From assembly GCF_034471385.1 (NCBI RefSeq), contig NZ_JARGYU010000001.1:124001-188000 (forward strand): DNA of 64,000 bases. Reading direction: 5' to 3'. A program made the translations under genes and the position numbers. The DNA is from Lyticum sinuosum (GTDB taxonomy: Bacteria > Pseudomonadota > Alphaproteobacteria > Rickettsiales > Midichloriaceae). Shown one piece after another: positions 8,152 to 17,631 of this stretch (within the stretch, counting starts at the first letter, position 1; each line of letters starts with the position of its first letter). The notes beneath the pieces were generated by a model that saw only the letters and a list, made by a program, of their open reading frames with translations, searched no databases and was not told where the DNA came from.

Positions 8152-9910
8152 AAGCAATCGTATTTTATTAGCTACAACGCTTTGCGTTATTATTATTATT
8201 GTATTTAATTATTTTTTTCCTCAAAAATATATTAATAATATTAATAATAAAAAAGATATTAGTAGTACAAAAAATTATATAATTCCTATTGAAAAACCTT
8301 CTATTATTGATACAAAAAACGATTACACAGAAAAAAAGGTAAAAATTGAATCGAAAAAATTTTCTGGATCAATAAATTTACGTGGAGCTTTAATTGATGA
8401 ATTTGTTTTAAATGAATATAAAAAAAATACTGATATTAATAGTCAAAAAATGGATCTTTTGAGAAATTATAAATCCAAAAGACCATATTATATATCTTTT
8501 AATATAAAAATTAATAAATTATATAATAATATAGATATTCCAGGAAAAAATTCTTTATGGGAATCAGATAATAATGTTCTTTCTAATGAAAATCCAGTTA
8601 CTTTAACTTGGATAAATGATCAAAAAATAAAATTTAAAATAGTATTAAAAATAGTTGATGATTATTTATTAAGAGTGCAATATCTGATAGAAAATATGAG
8701 CAATGTAGAGCCTGAATTCATGGAATATATAAATATAACTAAAACAAAAGTTGATGAAGATAAAGGTAAAAAAATTGCTGTGCATGAAGGTGGATTAGTA
8801 GTACAAAATGAAAAAATCTCAGAAATAAACTTTAATAAATTAGAGGATAAAGAATTTATTTATAAATCTAATATAAATTGGGCAGGTTTTAGCGATAAAT
8901 ATTGGTTGAGTGCTATTATATCTACGAAAGATGAAAAAATTAATACTGTAAAATTTACAAATAGTAATGATACAAGTGATAAAGATAATCATTATTTTTT
9001 TCTTGGAACTGGATCAAAACAAAAAAAAGCTTTAACTCAAAAAACAACATTATTATCTGATAATTATATTTTTATTGGACCAAAAGTAATAAAAATACTG
9101 GATGATTATAGTAATAAATACAATATTAGTCTTTTTGATCATGCTGTTGATTTTGGGTATTTATATTTTATAACTAAACCATTACTTATACTTTTAGTAT
9201 ATTTTTATGAATTATTTAAAAATTTTGGAATTGCAATTTTAATATTAACTATACTTGTAAAAATTGCGCTTTTTCCTTTGAATTACAAGGGATTAAAAAA
9301 TATGGAAAAACTTAAAGAATTAAATCCAAAAATTCAATCTATAAAGCAAAATTATGCTGGAAAAAATGATTTAATTCAAAAGCATACAATTGCTCTTTAT
9401 AAAAAGGAAAATGTAAATCCTGCTTCTGGGTGTATTCCAATATTCATTCAAATGCCAATATTTTATGCTCTTTACAAGGTATTTTGTGTATCAATTGAAA
9501 TGAGGCATGCACCAATATTAGGATGGATAAAAGATCTATCAAGTCCTGATCCACTGACTATTTTTAACTTATTTGGATTAATAAAATGGACACCACCACA
9601 TTATCTTATGACTGGACCAATTGCTATAACCATGGCTATTACAATGTATATTCATCAACAAATGAGTCCTAAGCCTGCAGATCAAACACAAGCTTATATG
9701 ATGAAATTTATGCCATTATTTGTAATGATAATGGTTTCTTCATTCCCAGCAGGATTATTAATATATTGGACTTGGAGTAATATACTTTCAATAATTCAAC
9801 AAATTATAACTAAAAAATTTATAACCAAAAACAAAACAAAAAACAAAATAATTCAACAAATTACAACTAAACAAATTATAACTAAAAGCAAAACAAAAAA
9901 TAAAAAATAA
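8144..9910 (+). CDS. yidC: membrane protein insertase YidC
   Basis: Inserts and folds inner-membrane proteins with or without SecYEG. The 588-residue product has an N-terminal membrane anchor (about 7-24), a large periplasmic domain (about 25-330) and the insertase core. The core includes LKNMEKLKELNPKIQSIK and the hallmark NPASGCIPIFIQMPIFY, followed by further membrane helices and a Lys/Thr/Asn-rich basic tail. I place the start at ATG 8144; a TTG codon directly before it is also in frame. The tail (ITTKQIITKSKTKNKK) is part of a 182-bp repeat that continues beyond the stop. There is no Shine-Dalgarno sequence, and the start lies in a long inverted repeat. Confidence 0.93.
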   Translation: MQESNRILLATTLCVIIIIVFNYFFPQKYINNINNKKDISSTKNYIIPIEKPSIIDTKNDYTEKKVKIESKKFSGSINLRGALIDEFVLNEYKKNTDINSQKMDLLRNYKSKRPYYISFNIKINKLYNNIDIPGKNSLWESDNNVLSNENPVTLTWINDQKIKFKIVLKIVDDYLLRVQYLIENMSNVEPEFMEYINITKTKVDEDKGKKIAVHEGGLVVQNEKISEINFNKLEDKEFIYKSNINWAGFSDKYWLSAIISTKDEKINTVKFTNSNDTSDKDNHYFFLGTGSKQKKALTQKTTLLSDNYIFIGPKVIKILDDYSNKYNISLFDHAVDFGYLYFITKPLLILLVYFYELFKNFGIAILILTILVKIALFPLNYKGLKNMEKLKELNPKIQSIKQNYAGKNDLIQKHTIALYKKENVNPASGCIPIFIQMPIFYALYKVFCVSIEMRHAPILGWIKDLSSPDPLTIFNLFGLIKWTPPHYLMTGPIAITMAITMYIHQQMSPKPADQTQAYMMKFMPLFVMIMVSSFPAGLLIYWTWSNILSIIQQIITKKFITKNKTKNKIIQQITTKQIITKSKTKNKK

Positions 9911-10280
9911 AAAGTAATTTTGAAAAATAGTTTTGAAATTTATATAAAGTTTTTAGAATATAAAAATCTTAAAATTTAATAAATTGATTATATTTTGAAT
10001 AATTCTTAATATTAATTAAAAAAAACAAAATAATTCAACAAATTACAACTAAACAAATTATAACCAAAAGCAAAACAAAAAATAAAAAATAAAAAGTAAT
10101 TTTGAAAAATAGTTTTGAAATTTATATAAAGTTTTTAAAATATAAAAATCTTAAAATTTAATAAATTGATTATATTTTGAATAATTCTTAATATTAATTA
10201 AAAAAAATAAAACAAAAAACAAAATAATTCAACAAATTACAACCAAACAAATTATAACTACTAAAAGCAAAACAAAAAAT
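9844..10280 (+). repeat. tandem duplication of the yidC 3' end (about 182-194 bp period)
   Basis: The last ~70 bp of yidC plus about 110 bp of downstream DNA recur starting near 10026, and the coding part recurs again near 10220. The first spacing is 182 bp and the second 194 bp. Copies are nearly identical, with single substitutions and small indels. The duplicated copies are not attached to a start codon and so are non-coding remnants. Confidence 0.9.
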
Positions 10281-10295
10281 AATTCGGTATTATTG

Positions 10296-10847
10296 TTATG
10301 AACATGTGAGTTCACCGCTGAATTCATATGTTCCCATTGATTCTATAAATAGGCTTAATGCGATTCCATCTAATACAGAAGCTAGTCTATAAATCATCTC
10401 TAATTGTGTTTCATTAAATCCAAGTGATATAATTTTTTGTTCATATTCACTTGTCAGTACATTCACTTTAAATATTAAACTGGCAGCATAACAAAATAAT
10501 ATAAATTCTTTTGTTTTAGATTCTTTTTTATCATTTACAAGAAATATTTTATTTTTATTTGATTTATCTAATATTTTTACATTAAAAGTATATAAACTTA
10601 ATGATTTTATAATTACTACAGCCTTTTTGCATTCTAAAACTAAATCATCATCAATAATAGTTTTAGAGTATGCTTTTATATAATTTAAAAGGCGTTCATT
10701 TTCTATAGCATAAGCTATGCTCAATATAGCACCAGAAAATTGCTCAGGAGTTAAATTACAATGACATACAGAAAGATTTTTCAATTCTATACCAAGATTT
10801 TGAGAGTATTTTGGTAAGCGATTTATAAGAATTTGCAGTGAAGACAT
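10296..10847 (-). CDS. AhpD-like protein lacking the redox-active CxxC
   Basis: A 183-residue helical protein that aligns along its length with alkylhydroperoxidase AhpD. The match runs from an N-terminal LINRLPKYSQNLGIELKNL through LTPEQFSGAILSIAYAIEN (LdqEQlwGtllA in AhpD), a middle block KKAVVIIKSLSLYTFNV (MgMNNVFYR region), to LGFNETQLEMIYRLASVLDG at the end. The AhpD catalytic segment (C-x-x-C-x-x-x-H, followed by E-x-x-L-r-x-x-G) is represented here by VNVLTSEYEQKIISLG, without either cysteine or the histidine. A peroxidase function through this site is therefore unlikely; what remains is the fold. It lies 21 bp downstream of the Lpt permease gene and is probably cotranscribed. The distant homology is my reading and needs a profile search. 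Confidence 0.55.
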   Translation of the reverse strand: MSSLQILINRLPKYSQNLGIELKNLSVCHCNLTPEQFSGAILSIAYAIENERLLNYIKAYSKTIIDDDLVLECKKAVVIIKSLSLYTFNVKILDKSNKNKIFLVNDKKESKTKEFILFCYAASLIFKVNVLTSEYEQKIISLGFNETQLEMIYRLASVLDGIALSLFIESMGTYEFSGELTCS

Positions 10848-10868
10848 AATAACAATACTTACTTAAAC

Positions 10869-12170
10869 TCATTTCTTTATTATAAGTAATATTTTAGTTA
10901 TAAGCAAAATAGAAATTTGCATTATAATGCTTATAATAAAAGCGTTGTTGTTATTTTTCAACAATGCATTTATAGAAAAATATATTATTATTATAATAAA
11001 ACTAACTGTAGTTGCAAAAAATATCTTTATTATATTACTTTTACGTGGATTACTTTTTATAATTTGAATTATAGATAGCATTATATTAACTAAGAAAATA
11101 TTATACATTGGCCAGATAATTCTATGTAATAATATTAGTTTATATTTATTTGTTAATTTTTTTGAATTACTAATAGAATTAGTATCAAAATTACTTTTAT
11201 TATAAAAATCTTGTATATTATAAATAATATTATCAAAATTACTTTTATTATAAAAATCTTGTATATTATAAATAATATTATCAAAATTACTTTTATTATA
11301 AAGATCTTTTACTGTTAAATGAGTATTATCTGTAAATTTATTATAAATTTGATTTACCTGTGGTAATTTTATAGTTAAATTACTTTTCTTAAATGTAGTA
11401 ATTTGATTAATCTGATTATTTAATGTACTTATTATTTTTCCATTAAAAAACTCAACTATAATTTCATTTTTTTGATCTAATTTTTTTTCTATATTAGATT
11501 TCTTATCAAGATTTGTTGTTATATTATCTGTATTATAATATTTAAAAGTGTTTTTTGGAGGATTACTTTCTGATTTTGTACTAAATAATATACTATCGGC
11601 AATTATTATAGTATCATTTTTTCTATTTAATATTAGAATATCTTTTAAAATTTTTTTAGACAAAAATTTATTTTTTATATTTTTTGAAAAGAAAATAACT
11701 AAATTATTCTCTATTTGAAAAATTTCATTTATTGAAATTTTATCTTGCAAATATCTATCAACCGATGTTAATTCTGTTAAAATTATTTCTTTATTAAAAA
11801 TTGGTAAAACACATAATGATATTGATTCATGTATAATAAAAATAATAAATGCTACTCTTTTGAATGGTATAAATATTTCAGATTTTGTTAATCCTAATGA
11901 ATTTAATATAAAAGTATTTTTATATGAACTTAATAAGACAGATGTTGCGCTTAAAACACTTATAAATGGTAAAAAATTAAATAATATATTAGGAATATGA
12001 TATATTATAATCAATAAATAATTTAATGATATACTAATATCATGTTGTAAAGCAAATTCCATGCTTAATCCTATTTGTGTTGATAATATTATCACAACAA
12101 ATAGTAAACATATATTAATAAATCTTAATAGAAATAGCTTAAATAATTGCTTATACCATATTGGTATCAT
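10869..12170 (-). CDS. LptF/LptG-family LPS export permease
   Basis: A 433-residue inner-membrane protein of the YjgP/YjgQ type. It has an N-terminal helix plus two further helices (FLLRFINICLLFVVIIL, then NILFNFLPFISVLSATSVLL), the conserved cytoplasmic coupling segment LNSLGLTKSEIFIP, a periplasmic jellyroll region (about 130-320) and three C-terminal helices (LHRIIWPMYNIFLVNIML onward). With the LptB ATPase it extracts LPS from the inner membrane and passes it to LptC/LptA and finally LptD. I cannot decide between LptF and LptG. The periplasmic part contains a 16-residue unit repeated about 2.5 times. The downstream neighbour is the AhpD-like gene. Confidence 0.8.
   Translation of the reverse strand: MIPIWYKQLFKLFLLRFINICLLFVVIILSTQIGLSMEFALQHDISISLNYLLIIIYHIPNILFNFLPFISVLSATSVLLSSYKNTFILNSLGLTKSEIFIPFKRVAFIIFIIHESISLCVLPIFNKEIILTELTSVDRYLQDKISINEIFQIENNLVIFFSKNIKNKFLSKKILKDILILNRKNDTIIIADSILFSTKSESNPPKNTFKYYNTDNITTNLDKKSNIEKKLDQKNEIIVEFFNGKIISTLNNQINQITTFKKSNLTIKLPQVNQIYNKFTDNTHLTVKDLYNKSNFDNIIYNIQDFYNKSNFDNIIYNIQDFYNKSNFDTNSISNSKKLTNKYKLILLHRIIWPMYNIFLVNIMLSIIQIIKSNPRKSNIIKIFFATTVSFIIIIIYFSINALLKNNNNAFIISIIMQISILLITKILLIIKK
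11185..11307 (-). repeat. 48-nt repeat inside the Lpt permease gene
   Basis: Units begin at 11185, 11233 and 11281 (plus-strand numbering). Two full 48-nt units are almost identical, and the third is partial. They encode YNKSNFDNIIYNIQDF repeats in the periplasmic part of the protein and keep the frame. Confidence 0.9.
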
Positions 12171-12303
12171 TATAAGTTTACTAAAATAATACTTAGTTGA
12201 ATAATTTTGTTGTTCTTAATATTTTATCATTTTTATTATATTTATTATATTTATTATATTTATTATTAATAAATACTTAAATAATTAAATTTAAAAATAA
12301 AAT

Positions 12304-13119
12304 ATGAAGAATAAATTTAAAAAAACTTTTGAAGACAAATCATTAAGAAACAAACAATATACTAATAACAATCAATATGATATCAATCAATATAAAAATA
12401 TAAAAATATCTAAATTTATATCAAAATCTGGAATTTGCTCAAGACGCAAGGCAGAAGAACTTCTTTCATTGCAAAAAATAAAGATTAATGGAAAATTAAT
12501 TATAAATCCTGCTACCAGGATTAATGATTCAGATTCAGTTTTTATTGAAGGATATGGATTAGTTGATCCAAAAACTAATAATAAAACGCGTCTTTGGTTA
12601 TTTCATAAGCCTCGAAATATTATAGTAAGTTCTTATGATCCACAAAATAGAAAAATCATTTTCGATTTATTGCCAAAAGATATGCCAAGAGTAATAACAA
12701 TAGGTCGTTTAGATTATCAAACTGAAGGACTGATCTTAATAACTAATAGTGGATATATCGCAAGATTTTTCGAACTTCCAGTAAATAAAGTACCAAGATT
12801 TTATACATGTGAATATTATGGGAATATAAATTCCGATATGATATCTTCTGCAAGAAAAAACCTAAATATTGATGGTTTTTGCTATGATTCAGTAATATTT
12901 AATCCTATAAATAATCAAAAAGTTGATATTTTAATAAAAGAAGGAAAAAATCGAGAAATACGTAAAATTATGGAATATTTTGGATTGAAAATTAAAAGAT
13001 TAATACGTAGGCAATATGGTATTTTTTCTATAAAATCTGTTCCAAATCCTTGTGATTTACAGGAAGTAACTTTTGAAAAAATTAAATATGCAATACAGCA
13101 AATTAATTGCGAATATTAA
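12304..13119 (+). CDS. rluB: RluB/RsuA-family rRNA pseudouridine synthase
   Basis: A 271-residue protein. A basic, low-complexity N-terminus (1-35) is followed by an S4 RNA-binding domain (about 36-85: ISKFISKSGICSRRKAEELL). The catalytic domain has GRLDYQTEGLILITN, which holds the catalytic aspartate, then KVPRFYTCEYYG and the C-terminal KEGKNREIRKIMEYFGLKI. This subfamily isomerises uridines in large- or small-subunit rRNA; RluB, which modifies 23S, is the most likely by overall layout, but RsuA or RluE cannot be excluded. The last 16 codons are part of a 190-bp tandem duplication into the next gene. Confidence 0.85.
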   Translation: MKNKFKKTFEDKSLRNKQYTNNNQYDINQYKNIKISKFISKSGICSRRKAEELLSLQKIKINGKLIINPATRINDSDSVFIEGYGLVDPKTNNKTRLWLFHKPRNIIVSSYDPQNRKIIFDLLPKDMPRVITIGRLDYQTEGLILITNSGYIARFFELPVNKVPRFYTCEYYGNINSDMISSARKNLNIDGFCYDSVIFNPINNQKVDILIKEGKNREIRKIMEYFGLKIKRLIRRQYGIFSIKSVPNPCDLQEVTFEKIKYAIQQINCEY

Positions 13120-13450
13120 GTATAATAAAATTAATAATAATTTCATATTTTTTATGATAATATATTTATCTTTATTGATTGTTTTTATTATATTATTTAG
13201 ATTTTTCCCTGAAATTGATATTAAATTTTCAAAATTGTTTTTTAATACAGAATTAATTTCTTTTGAAAAAATTAAATATGCAATACAGCAAATTAATTGC
13301 GAATATTAAGTATAATAAAATTAATAACATTTCATATATTTTATGATAATATATTTATCTTTATTGATTGTTTTTATTATATTATTTAGATTTTTCCCTG
13401 AAATTGATATTAAATTTTCAAAATTGTTTTTTAATACAAAATTAATTTCT
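13071..13450 (+). repeat. 190-bp tandem duplication spanning the end of rluB and start of the PAP2 gene
   Basis: Copy 1 is 13071-13260 and copy 2 is 13261-13450. Each has the last rluB codons, a ~30-bp spacer and the first ~35 codons of the PAP2 gene. The boundary is an 11-bp microhomology, TTTTGAAAAAA, present at the rluB end and again in the PAP2 coding sequence at about 13451. The copies differ by only a few bases, so the event looks recent. Confidence 0.93.
13154..13309 (+). pseudogene. chimeric 51-codon frame: PAP2 start fused to rluB end
   Basis: Product of the 190-bp duplication. ATG 13154 begins MIIYLSLLIVFIILFRFF exactly like the intact PAP2 gene at 13343. It then runs across the duplication junction into the terminal rluB codons (FEKIKYAIQQINCEY) and stops. 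It would encode a single hydrophobic helix and a short tail. Nothing suggests function, but it is a fresh fusion frame that could be translated because it carries the same upstream sequence as the real gene. Confidence 0.75.
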
Positions 13451-14086
13451 TTTGAAAAAAATAGTTATATAGACATCTCATGTCAGATTATTACTATTTT
13501 TGGATTTATATTAATATTAATAATAATTTCATATTTTTTATTTGCTATAAAATATAAAAATAAAAAAAGCTTTCATCATTCAATTTATTTAGGATTAGCG
13601 CTATTTATAGTACCTATTCTCTTAAATCATATTATTTTTAAGTCTATATTTCATCGTCCTAGGCCTTATGATATTATTGAATTTGGTGGTAAATTAAATT
13701 TTACAAAAGCATGGGATATTAAAGGAGAGTGTATGGATAAGTGTTCTTTTCCATCTAGTCATGCATCACTAGGATATTTTTTATACTCATTTATTTGGAT
13801 AATTGATTCGAAATTAAAAAAAAAGATTAATCACAAGAATATATTAGACAAATTATATAGAAAAAATAATTTTATCTTTAAATTTATATTGTATATTAGA
13901 TTATATATATTTCGATTTTTTAATAAAAAAAATATTTTTTATATTGCAACATTTTTAGGTACTATTTTTGGTGGAATACGTATAGCAATGGGTTACCATT
14001 TCTTAAGTGATGTAATTTTTTCTGGATTTATTACTTTTGGAATAATTTATCTTATAAATATTACAACAATAAATTTTTTCAAATAA
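13343..14086 (+). CDS. PAP2-family membrane lipid phosphatase
   Basis: A 247-residue polytopic membrane protein with the three phosphatase motifs. Motif 1 is KSIFHRPRP (about residues 95-103). Motif 2 is PSSHAS (PSGH consensus, serine replacing the glycine). Motif 3 is GGIRIAMGYHFLSD, with its catalytic histidine and aspartate. Such enzymes dephosphorylate undecaprenyl pyrophosphate, phosphatidylglycerophosphate or lipid A (LpxE type); the insert before motif 2 (KAWDIKGECMDKCSF) is common in LpxE-like members. The substrate cannot be fixed from sequence. The start is ATG 13343, the same one copied at 13154. Confidence 0.8.
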   Translation: MIIYLSLLIVFIILFRFFPEIDIKFSKLFFNTKLISFEKNSYIDISCQIITIFGFILILIIISYFLFAIKYKNKKSFHHSIYLGLALFIVPILLNHIIFKSIFHRPRPYDIIEFGGKLNFTKAWDIKGECMDKCSFPSSHASLGYFLYSFIWIIDSKLKKKINHKNILDKLYRKNNFIFKFILYIRLYIFRFFNKKNIFYIATFLGTIFGGIRIAMGYHFLSDVIFSGFITFGIIYLINITTINFFK

Positions 14087-14493
14087 AAACATTACATTTA
14101 GAGTTATTTATATAAGGTTATTTATATAAGAAGTTATAAAATTAATCAATTATACAGATACTAAATTTAAAATTTACTATATATAAATGTATTGCTTATC
14201 GATTGGTAATTAAATATTATCAATAATATTATATATGTTTCTTACTATATAATATCTTAGTTTTATATAATTTTATTATTAAATTTACTTCTTAAGTATG
14301 TTGCTTATTAATAAATTTGTTAATATATTTTAATGATATAAATGATTTTTAATATCACTAAAGAATTACTAAGAGTATGCATATAAAATATTTGCAAGTT
14401 GATAAAGTTATCTATGAATATTAATTTTTTATTAACATATTAATACATAAAGTAAATTTAGATTAAATAAAAAAAAGTTAATATAAGAAAACA
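14087..14493. other. intergenic stretch before virB8
   Basis: A/T-rich, without a convincing gene. A 14-bp direct repeat (GTTATTTATATAAG, twice, near 14104-14131) is the only structure seen. The virB8 promoter should lie here. Confidence 0.5.
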
Positions 14494-15183
14494 ATGAAGA
14501 ATAAAGTTGATAATAAAGCAACTAAAACAGCAAGTTCTAAAGAAGAATATAATAAAAATACATGGTATGTTGATTCTTATAATAGTGTTCTTATACAAAG
14601 AAATTTTTTTATATTGATTTTCTTTATATGTGTTTTAGTTATCACATTATCTATAGTGACTATAAGATATATAAAAAATACACAAACAATAGAACCGTTT
14701 GTAATTGAAATAGAGCAAAAAAGTGGTGTACCTACAGTAATTAAGCCGCTTGATGTAAAGGAATATTCTGCAAATGTTGCTGTAAAAGAATCTTTAATAG
14801 TTCAGTATATTAAAGCTAGGGAGAGTTATTCTTATTATAATTTTTTTTATAATTATTATAATGTTGTTAAAGTTATGTCATCTCCACAGATATATTATGG
14901 TCAGTATAGACCAATATTTGGACCACAAAATAAAAATAGTCCTTATAATATTCTCAATAAGAATGGGACAATAGAAATTAAATTTAAATCAATAGTTTTT
15001 CAAACTCCAGATACTGCTCAAGTAAGAGTATATCTTGATAGTTCAGGAAGTTTCAGTGGAGATAAAATAATTTTAATTTCTTTTAGTTTTGAGAATATAA
15101 CATTGAGTGAGACTGAAAGATATATAAATCCACTTGGTTTTGTAGTTAAATCTTATCAAATAGCGAATGAAAATATAAAATAA
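14494..15183 (+). CDS. virB8: type IV secretion inner-membrane protein VirB8
   Basis: A 229-residue bitopic protein with a short cytoplasmic N-terminus (1-35), one transmembrane helix (about 36-60, FFILIFFICVLVITLSIVTI) and the periplasmic VirB8 NTF2-like domain. Recognisable segments are QTIEPFVIEIEQKSGVPTVI, KESLIVQYIKARESYSYY and the YNVVKVMSSPQIYYGQY region. VirB8 nucleates assembly of the T4SS inner-membrane complex and contacts VirB9 and VirB10. It is the first gene of virB8-virB9-virB10, all on the plus strand with 77- and 28-bp gaps, so probably one transcript. Confidence 0.92.
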   Translation: MKNKVDNKATKTASSKEEYNKNTWYVDSYNSVLIQRNFFILIFFICVLVITLSIVTIRYIKNTQTIEPFVIEIEQKSGVPTVIKPLDVKEYSANVAVKESLIVQYIKARESYSYYNFFYNYYNVVKVMSSPQIYYGQYRPIFGPQNKNSPYNILNKNGTIEIKFKSIVFQTPDTAQVRVYLDSSGSFSGDKIILISFSFENITLSETERYINPLGFVVKSYQIANENIK

Positions 15184-15260
15184 TTTATAAATTTGTATAA
15201 AAAACTAAAAAAATATAAATTTGGTAGACAATGTTTTCTTTATATTATATATAATAAAAA

Positions 15261-16148
15261 ATGAAAAAATTTTACACAGAATTCAATGATATTAAAATAT
15301 TTCTATTTAATATGAATAAAATTTTATACTATTTTCATTTAAATCTTAATAATTCTTTTAAGATATTTAAAATAGTATTTTATTATATAATAATATTTTT
15401 ATTCTTATTTTTTTTTAATAATTATTTTGATATATTAAATTTTTTTGCAAAAAATGATAAAATTTTTGCTTATGATGCTCCAATATCTACCGATAGTCGT
15501 ATAAAAACTATGATTTATAGTGAAAATGAAGTATTTCCAATAGTTTTACATTATGGTTATCAAACTTCTATAGATTTTGGAAAGGGCGAAGTTATTCAAA
15601 CATATTCTGTTGGTAGTACGTACGCTTGGCAATTCTCAATTGTTGGAAGAACTATGTTTATAAAACCTCTTGAAGAGAATATAATAACAAATATGACAAT
15701 TATAACAAATAAGCGTCGTTATTATTTTGAATTGATATCAAAATCATTTGTTAGTGCTATGGATAGTGATGTAGCATATGCTATACGTTTTTTTTATCCA
15801 GATGAAAATGAAACATCTAAAAAGTCAAACAAAATTAAATCTGATAAATTAGAAGTAGAACTTAAAAAATTTGATATTGATCAGATTAATCCTTATAACT
15901 TTAATTATAAGATTAGTGGTGATAAACAATTAGCCCCAAGATTAGTATTTGATGATGGAAATAATACTTATTTTCAATATTCAACCATATTAGGATTTAT
16001 TCCAACAATAAAATCTCATTCTAGTTGTTCTAATTTACACGTAAGACAAATTGGTAACTATTTTATGGTTAATGAGGTTGGAGGAGGATTTACTATATCT
16101 AATAACAATAAAAGAGCTTTAGTTGTATCTAACAAATCCAAATATTAA
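15261..16148 (+). CDS. virB9: type IV secretion outer-membrane-complex protein VirB9
   Basis: A 295-residue protein. A long hydrophobic N-terminal export segment (about 38-55) is followed by the VirB9 N-terminal domain (DAPISTDSRIKTMIYSENEVF, then HYGYQTSIDFG) and the C-terminal TraO-like domain (NYKISGDKQLAPRLVFDDG, then TYFQY). VirB9 sits in the T4SS core complex with VirB7 and VirB10. The start at 15261 gives an unusually long leader; an in-frame ATG at 15312 would give a more typical export signal and is equally plausible. No VirB7 lipoprotein was found beside it. Confidence 0.9.
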   Translation: MKKFYTEFNDIKIFLFNMNKILYYFHLNLNNSFKIFKIVFYYIIIFLFLFFFNNYFDILNFFAKNDKIFAYDAPISTDSRIKTMIYSENEVFPIVLHYGYQTSIDFGKGEVIQTYSVGSTYAWQFSIVGRTMFIKPLEENIITNMTIITNKRRYYFELISKSFVSAMDSDVAYAIRFFYPDENETSKKSNKIKSDKLEVELKKFDIDQINPYNFNYKISGDKQLAPRLVFDDGNNTYFQYSTILGFIPTIKSHSSCSNLHVRQIGNYFMVNEVGGGFTISNNNKRALVVSNKSKY

Positions 16149-16176
16149 TTTATTTATTAAATAGTTAAAATAGCTG

Positions 16177-17631
16177 ATGAAAGAACAACAAAATTACGAA
16201 GATAATACAATTGATGATCAAAATAATAATAATGTATTTGAGGAAAATGATCATGATAATGTACAGGAAAATTTAAATGATTCTGATAAACCTAAGTATA
16301 ATTTTCAAAATAAGAATAAGATAATTATAATAGTTATTCTTATAGCTATTATGTTATTGATGTTATATTTTTTTATGTCATCTGATGATGATAACGATAA
16401 AAAGAAATTAAGTGATTATAATACTGATAAATCTTCTTCATTAAAACAAAATTATACTACTGATGATAGTAGTTTAAATAATACTCAATATTCTCCGATT
16501 CAGAATAAAAATTTTACTATAAATGATGTTCAAAAAACTGTGTCTCAACCAGAGATACCATTACCACCACCTCCTGCTCCTACTGATCCTGGGAATCCTG
16601 TTACTTTAGAAATTCCTAAACCTCAACCTAAATTAGAAAAAAAATCATCATCTAAAAATACTACTATACCAGCATTAAATAATGATTTTAATTCATCACA
16701 GGAAATTAAACCGATAAATAATATTCCACTTATTACAGAAAGTAAAGAAGAAAAACAGAAGAAATTGGCTACTATGAGTTCTAGCATAATGGTTTTTGGT
16801 GGAGCAACTGGTGGTGATATAGAAAATGGTTCTGTAACGGATGGTAAAAATAAAGATGCTAAAAATACACAAGCTAATACTAGTGTTGATGCAAGTAAGA
16901 AATTTTTAGGTTTTGATGGTGGTAATATAGATAATAATTTTGATGTTTTAAATGAGTCATCGGGTGCTATTACTGTTACACAAGTAAAAAATCTCCAAAG
17001 AACAATAGTTCAAGGAAAAATTATTGATGCTGTTCTTGAAACAGCAATTACAACACAAATGGGGCAATCTGGCATTGTAAGAGCTACTATATCTCGTGAT
17101 GTTTATGCAGATCAGGGAAAAAATATATTGATTCCAAAAGGATCAAGAGTCATAGGTAATTATCAAGGAGGTGTTAAAGATGGTCAAACTAGAGTTAGTA
17201 TAGTATGGGATAGAATTGTTACTCCTAAAGGAATAGATATAAAGATAGCATCAGAAGCTTCAGATCGTCTTGGTAGAACTGGGGTTCCTGGTTTTGTAGA
17301 TGATAAATTTGGTTCTAAATTAATAAGTGCTCTTTTAATATCTTATATTATTCCATTAGGAGCATTAGAAATTACAGGTGGTGGTAATGATACTATAACG
17401 ACTTCTAATGATGGAACAAAAACTAGTAATACAACAACTGCAAGAGCTCAAATCTTATCTGATGCTACAGATGAATTTAGTACATCTGCTGAGGATATTG
17501 TAAAACAGCGTTTTCCTGATACTACAGTTATAAGTGTAGATCAAGGAGCAATGATTAAAATATTAGCTAATAAAGATATAGTTTTTCCAAATGCTGCTAT
17601 TGATCATTCGAATGTTAATTATAATAATTAA
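16177..17631 (+). CDS. virB10: type IV secretion core-complex protein VirB10
   Basis: A 484-residue protein. It has an acidic cytoplasmic N-terminus, one inner-membrane helix (about 48-66, IIIIVILIAIMLLMLYFFM), a proline-rich linker (IPLPPPPAPTDPGNP, about 128-142) and the conserved C-terminal TrbI/VirB10 barrel (VQGKIIDAVLETAI, then SRDVYADQGKNILIPKGSR, then VDQGAMIKILANKDI). VirB10 spans both membranes and relays ATP energy to the outer-membrane channel. The usual Rickettsiales order continues with virB11 and virD4, but neither follows here; the next feature is rnpB on the other strand. Confidence 0.93.
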   Translation: MKEQQNYEDNTIDDQNNNNVFEENDHDNVQENLNDSDKPKYNFQNKNKIIIIVILIAIMLLMLYFFMSSDDDNDKKKLSDYNTDKSSSLKQNYTTDDSSLNNTQYSPIQNKNFTINDVQKTVSQPEIPLPPPPAPTDPGNPVTLEIPKPQPKLEKKSSSKNTTIPALNNDFNSSQEIKPINNIPLITESKEEKQKKLATMSSSIMVFGGATGGDIENGSVTDGKNKDAKNTQANTSVDASKKFLGFDGGNIDNNFDVLNESSGAITVTQVKNLQRTIVQGKIIDAVLETAITTQMGQSGIVRATISRDVYADQGKNILIPKGSRVIGNYQGGVKDGQTRVSIVWDRIVTPKGIDIKIASEASDRLGRTGVPGFVDDKFGSKLISALLISYIIPLGALEITGGGNDTITTSNDGTKTSNTTTARAQILSDATDEFSTSAEDIVKQRFPDTTVISVDQGAMIKILANKDIVFPNAAIDHSNVNYNN

